Assembly (NCBI GenBank): GCA_934643185.1
Contig: CAKUBN010000022.1
Location: 1 to 33,988, forward strand
Direction of reading: 5' to 3'
DNA length: 33,988 nucleotides
From: an uncultured Eubacteriales bacterium
GTDB taxonomy: Bacteria; Bacillota; Clostridia; Oscillospirales; Acutalibacteraceae
Position 1 is the first letter of the stretch. Each line of letters starts with the position of its first letter. The notes under the pieces were generated by a model. It did not search any database. It saw only the letters and a list, made by a program, of their open reading frames with translations, and was not told the origin of the DNA. Shown piece by piece: positions 32,291 through 33,988 of this stretch. The position numbers and the translations under genes were made by a program.

Positions 32291-33523
32291 ATGAAGCAAA
32301 GAAGCGACTATATTGGCATATTGAACGGCATACGCGCGTATTCCATTTTGATCGTTGCCGGGTTTCATTTGTGGCAGCAATCCTGGCTGCAAAATCTGTT
32401 TCCAAGCAATTTGCTGCAGTTTATAGGTGTGCGGAATTTCAGCTTAAACTGGGTGCCGCGCACGGGCTACATGTTTGTAGACGTGATGCTGCTGATTTCG
32501 GGATTCTGCCTCTTTTTGCCCTATGCGCGGCAAATGACCGACCCGCTTGCGCCGGAGCCGGATAACCTGCGCACATTCTTTAAAAAGCGTGCAGCGCGCA
32601 TTTTGCCATCGTATTATTTGTGCTTGCTTCTCTACCTCATTTTCTGGGTGCGGCCTTCGGATTACGCGAATGTCAAGCAATACTTGCAGGATATTTTTGC
32701 GCATCTGACGTTTACGCAGACGTTTTGGCCGGAAAGCTACATCGGCACAAAATTTCCGACAGCACTGTGGACACTCGGCGTGGAAATGCAGTTCTATCTC
32801 GTCTTCCCTTTGCTCGCGCGCGTGTTCCGTCGCTTTCCGCTTGTGTGTTGGGCGGTGCTTTCCGTTTTGGCGCAGGTGTATATCGTGCTTTTTGCACATC
32901 TGCCGCAAGGCAACGCAGAAAGCCTGCGCATCAACCAGTTCCCGGCATTTTTGGGTGTATATGCAAACGGTATGCTGTGTGCGCTCTTCTTCTGCCGCCT
33001 GCGGATATGGCGCGAGCGCGAATGGAAGAAAAACCGTATTTTACCGCTTGCGGCGCTGATGCTGCTTCTGTTCAGCGGCGCTGCCATTGTGTGTATGTTA
33101 AATGACGGGCTGAGCCGTGCGGCAATCATCCAGCGCTGGCAGGTAGATTACCGCTTTCTGTTTTCTGCGATGGTCTGCGTTTTCATTTTGCTTTTGGATG
33201 CTGCACCGAAAAGCGTGCAATGGCTGTTTTCAAACCGCATAGCTGCTTTTTTGTCGGCGGTCTCCTATAATTTCTATATCTGGCACAGCACGGTGCTTTT
33301 AAAGCTGAAAGCGTGGCGCATTCCGTATTACCCGGATGCCCCGGAGGGCGCTGCCGCGTGGCCGCAATCCGCAGGCGGCGAGCCGTGGCACTTTGCTTGG
33401 CAGGTGAAGTACACGGTGCTGTTTTGGGCGTGTGCGCTCCTTTTGGCGGTGTTTTTCACCTATCTTATCGAAAAGCCGACAGCAAAACAGCTGCTCAGAA
33501 AGAAGAAAATCATCCGTACATAG
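32291..33523 (+). CDS. Acyltransferase 3 family membrane protein (OafA/YrhL-like)
   Basis: Membrane enzymes of this family O-acetylate (or otherwise acylate) sugars of peptidoglycan, teichoic acid or exopolysaccharide. The protein has 410 residues and about ten hydrophobic spans. NGIRAYSILIVAGFHLWQQ (residues 12-30) holds the conserved Arg14 and His26; VDVMLLISGFCLFLPYARQ and FKKRAARILPSYYLCLLLY, WTLGVEMQFYLVFPLLAR and the C-terminal YNFYIWHSTVLL with a final FTYLIEKPTAK also match. A basic tail follows. GAGAG lies before the ATG. No extra SGNH domain is present. It stands as a single gene between two terminators; acceptor unknown. Confidence 0.9.
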   Translation: MKQRSDYIGILNGIRAYSILIVAGFHLWQQSWLQNLFPSNLLQFIGVRNFSLNWVPRTGYMFVDVMLLISGFCLFLPYARQMTDPLAPEPDNLRTFFKKRAARILPSYYLCLLLYLIFWVRPSDYANVKQYLQDIFAHLTFTQTFWPESYIGTKFPTALWTLGVEMQFYLVFPLLARVFRRFPLVCWAVLSVLAQVYIVLFAHLPQGNAESLRINQFPAFLGVYANGMLCALFFCRLRIWREREWKKNRILPLAALMLLLFSGAAIVCMLNDGLSRAAIIQRWQVDYRFLFSAMVCVFILLLDAAPKSVQWLFSNRIAAFLSAVSYNFYIWHSTVLLKLKAWRIPYYPDAPEGAAAWPQSAGGEPWHFAWQVKYTVLFWACALLLAVFFTYLIEKPTAKQLLRKKKIIRT

Positions 33524-33525
33524 AA

Positions 33526-33570
33526 ACAGACCGCCACGGCGTATTTCACGCATTCGGCGGTCTGTCTTCA
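33526..33570. terminator. Terminator after the acyltransferase gene
   Basis: ACAGACCGCC (33526-33535) and GGCGGTCTGT (33556-33565) are a perfect ten-base-pair stem with a 20-base loop, followed by CTTCATATT. It separates convergent genes ending at 33523 and 33594. Confidence 0.6.
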
Positions 33571-33593
33571 TATTCTGTCCGGGTTACGGAAAA

Positions 33594-33988
33594 CTATTCC
33601 GTTTTGCCGTCTTCTTTCTGGCCGTAAGCGCGGTCGGCTGCTTCTCTTGCAATATCGATGACGCTGTATTCGCGTTTTTCGCCCTGCTCGATGATAGGCA
33701 GCATTTGGTAGACCTCTGCCGCCATGCCGTGCCCCCAAAGCATGGGGTCGATACGCATGGAGTAGCCGTGGCCGTTTTCGCACATCCAATCGGTCATTTT
33801 GGCGCGCGGCAAGCCGTAAGCCGCTAAGATCGTCATGATGACGCCGCCGTGTGTGACGAGCACGGCGCTCTCGTCGCCCGTTACCATCATGTTTTTGACA
33901 AGCATCTCAAAGCCTGCGCAGACGCGCTGCATGAACACGATGCTGCTTTCGCCGTTTGGCGGGGCCTCGTGCTGGCCACCGTTCATCC
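33594..33988 (-). CDS. Histidine phosphatase family protein, C-terminal part (runs off the window)
   Basis: Only about the last 131 codons are in the window; the N-terminal R-H-G catalytic motif lies beyond its end, so the Met at 33986 is not the true start. The visible part has PPNGESSIVFMQRVCAGF (the family's P-x-G-E-S segment with the conserved Glu) and VLVTHGGVIMTIL, the second conserved histidine. It belongs to the phosphoglycerate-mutase-like group that includes alpha-ribazole phosphatase and many general phosphatases. The substrate is not assignable. The tail ends in a charged KEDGKTE. Confidence 0.85.
   Translation of the reverse strand, partial: MNGGQHEAPPNGESSIVFMQRVCAGFEMLVKNMMVTGDESAVLVTHGGVIMTILAAYGLPRAKMTDWMCENGHGYSMRIDPMLWGHGMAAEVYQMLPIIEQGEKREYSVIDIAREAADRAYGQKEDGKTE

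Noticed and set aside
1..33988. Defence system, toxin-antitoxin pair, prophage or transposon in the window
   Set aside because: No integrase, transposase, nuclease-methylase pair, toxin or phage structural gene; AddAB and the ABC-F protein are chromosomal housekeeping or resistance types with no flanking repeats.

Overview
The window looks like chromosomal DNA from an endospore-forming member of the Clostridia, most likely an Oscillospiraceae/Ruminococcaceae-type gut anaerobe. The evidence is four sporulation genes (spoIIR, a pdaA-type deacetylase, dpaA, dpaB), an AddAB rather than RecBCD nuclease, low-GC Gram-positive style promoters and GGAGG ribosome binding sites, a sortase-anchored surface protein, and base composition that by eye is in the low-to-mid 50s % GC. 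Genus cannot be fixed from sequence reading alone. There are no tRNAs, rRNAs, insertion sequences, prophage genes or CRISPR arrays that I can recognise. Coding density is high; no gene-free stretch exceeds 300 bases (the longest are about 148-395, 24120-24380 and 29878-30131, all holding promoters or leaders).

Layout. Positions 1-7904 are on the minus strand: the start of infC (AUU start codon) with its leader, promoter and attenuator-like terminator, then addA and addB (one operon read addB then addA), then spoIIR with a sigma-F-like promoter. Positions 8062-10978 are on the plus strand: a nucleoside hydrolase, a small P-loop kinase-like protein and a cysteine desulfidase of the CyuA/UPF0597 family. 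A sortase-anchored InlB-repeat surface protein (11092-13176) follows; it is broken by three single-base frameshifts. On the minus strand, 13244-16615 is a tight three-gene operon (small multidrug-export-type membrane protein, HI0933-type flavoprotein, COG2509-type flavoprotein), preceded by pdaA (16747-17574).

From 17772 to 20691 a response regulator and a many-membrane-span histidine kinase form an overlapping operon with tandem TTGTAAG repeats upstream. A pair of strong hairpins separates them from the convergent metY. Next on the minus strand are a zinc-ribbon membrane protein and dpaB-dpaA, the latter with a sigma-K-like promoter. murC and a HAD phosphatase lie divergently on the plus strand. 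A minus-strand operon (26673-29877) carries a large GT-C-like membrane protein, rsmA and a 70-residue membrane protein. The right end is a divergent plus-strand set: dCMP deaminase, an Lsa/CplR-like ABC-F protein and an acyltransferase-3 membrane enzyme, and finally the C-terminal part of a histidine phosphatase on the minus strand.

How the genes fit together. The sporulation genes cover three stages: SpoIIR signals from the forespore to the mother cell, PdaA makes cortex muramic-delta-lactam, and DpaAB makes dipicolinate. MurC and the surface, acyltransferase and two-component genes concern the envelope. MetY and CyuA make and break sulfur amino acids, but they are 10 kb apart. AddAB, IF3 and RsmA are core information processing. 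I did not find a clearly undescribed multi-gene system. The parts most worth following are the broken surface protein, the two-component locus with its phased repeats, the ABC-F gene with its inverted-repeat leader, and the small membrane or zinc-ribbon proteins of unknown role.
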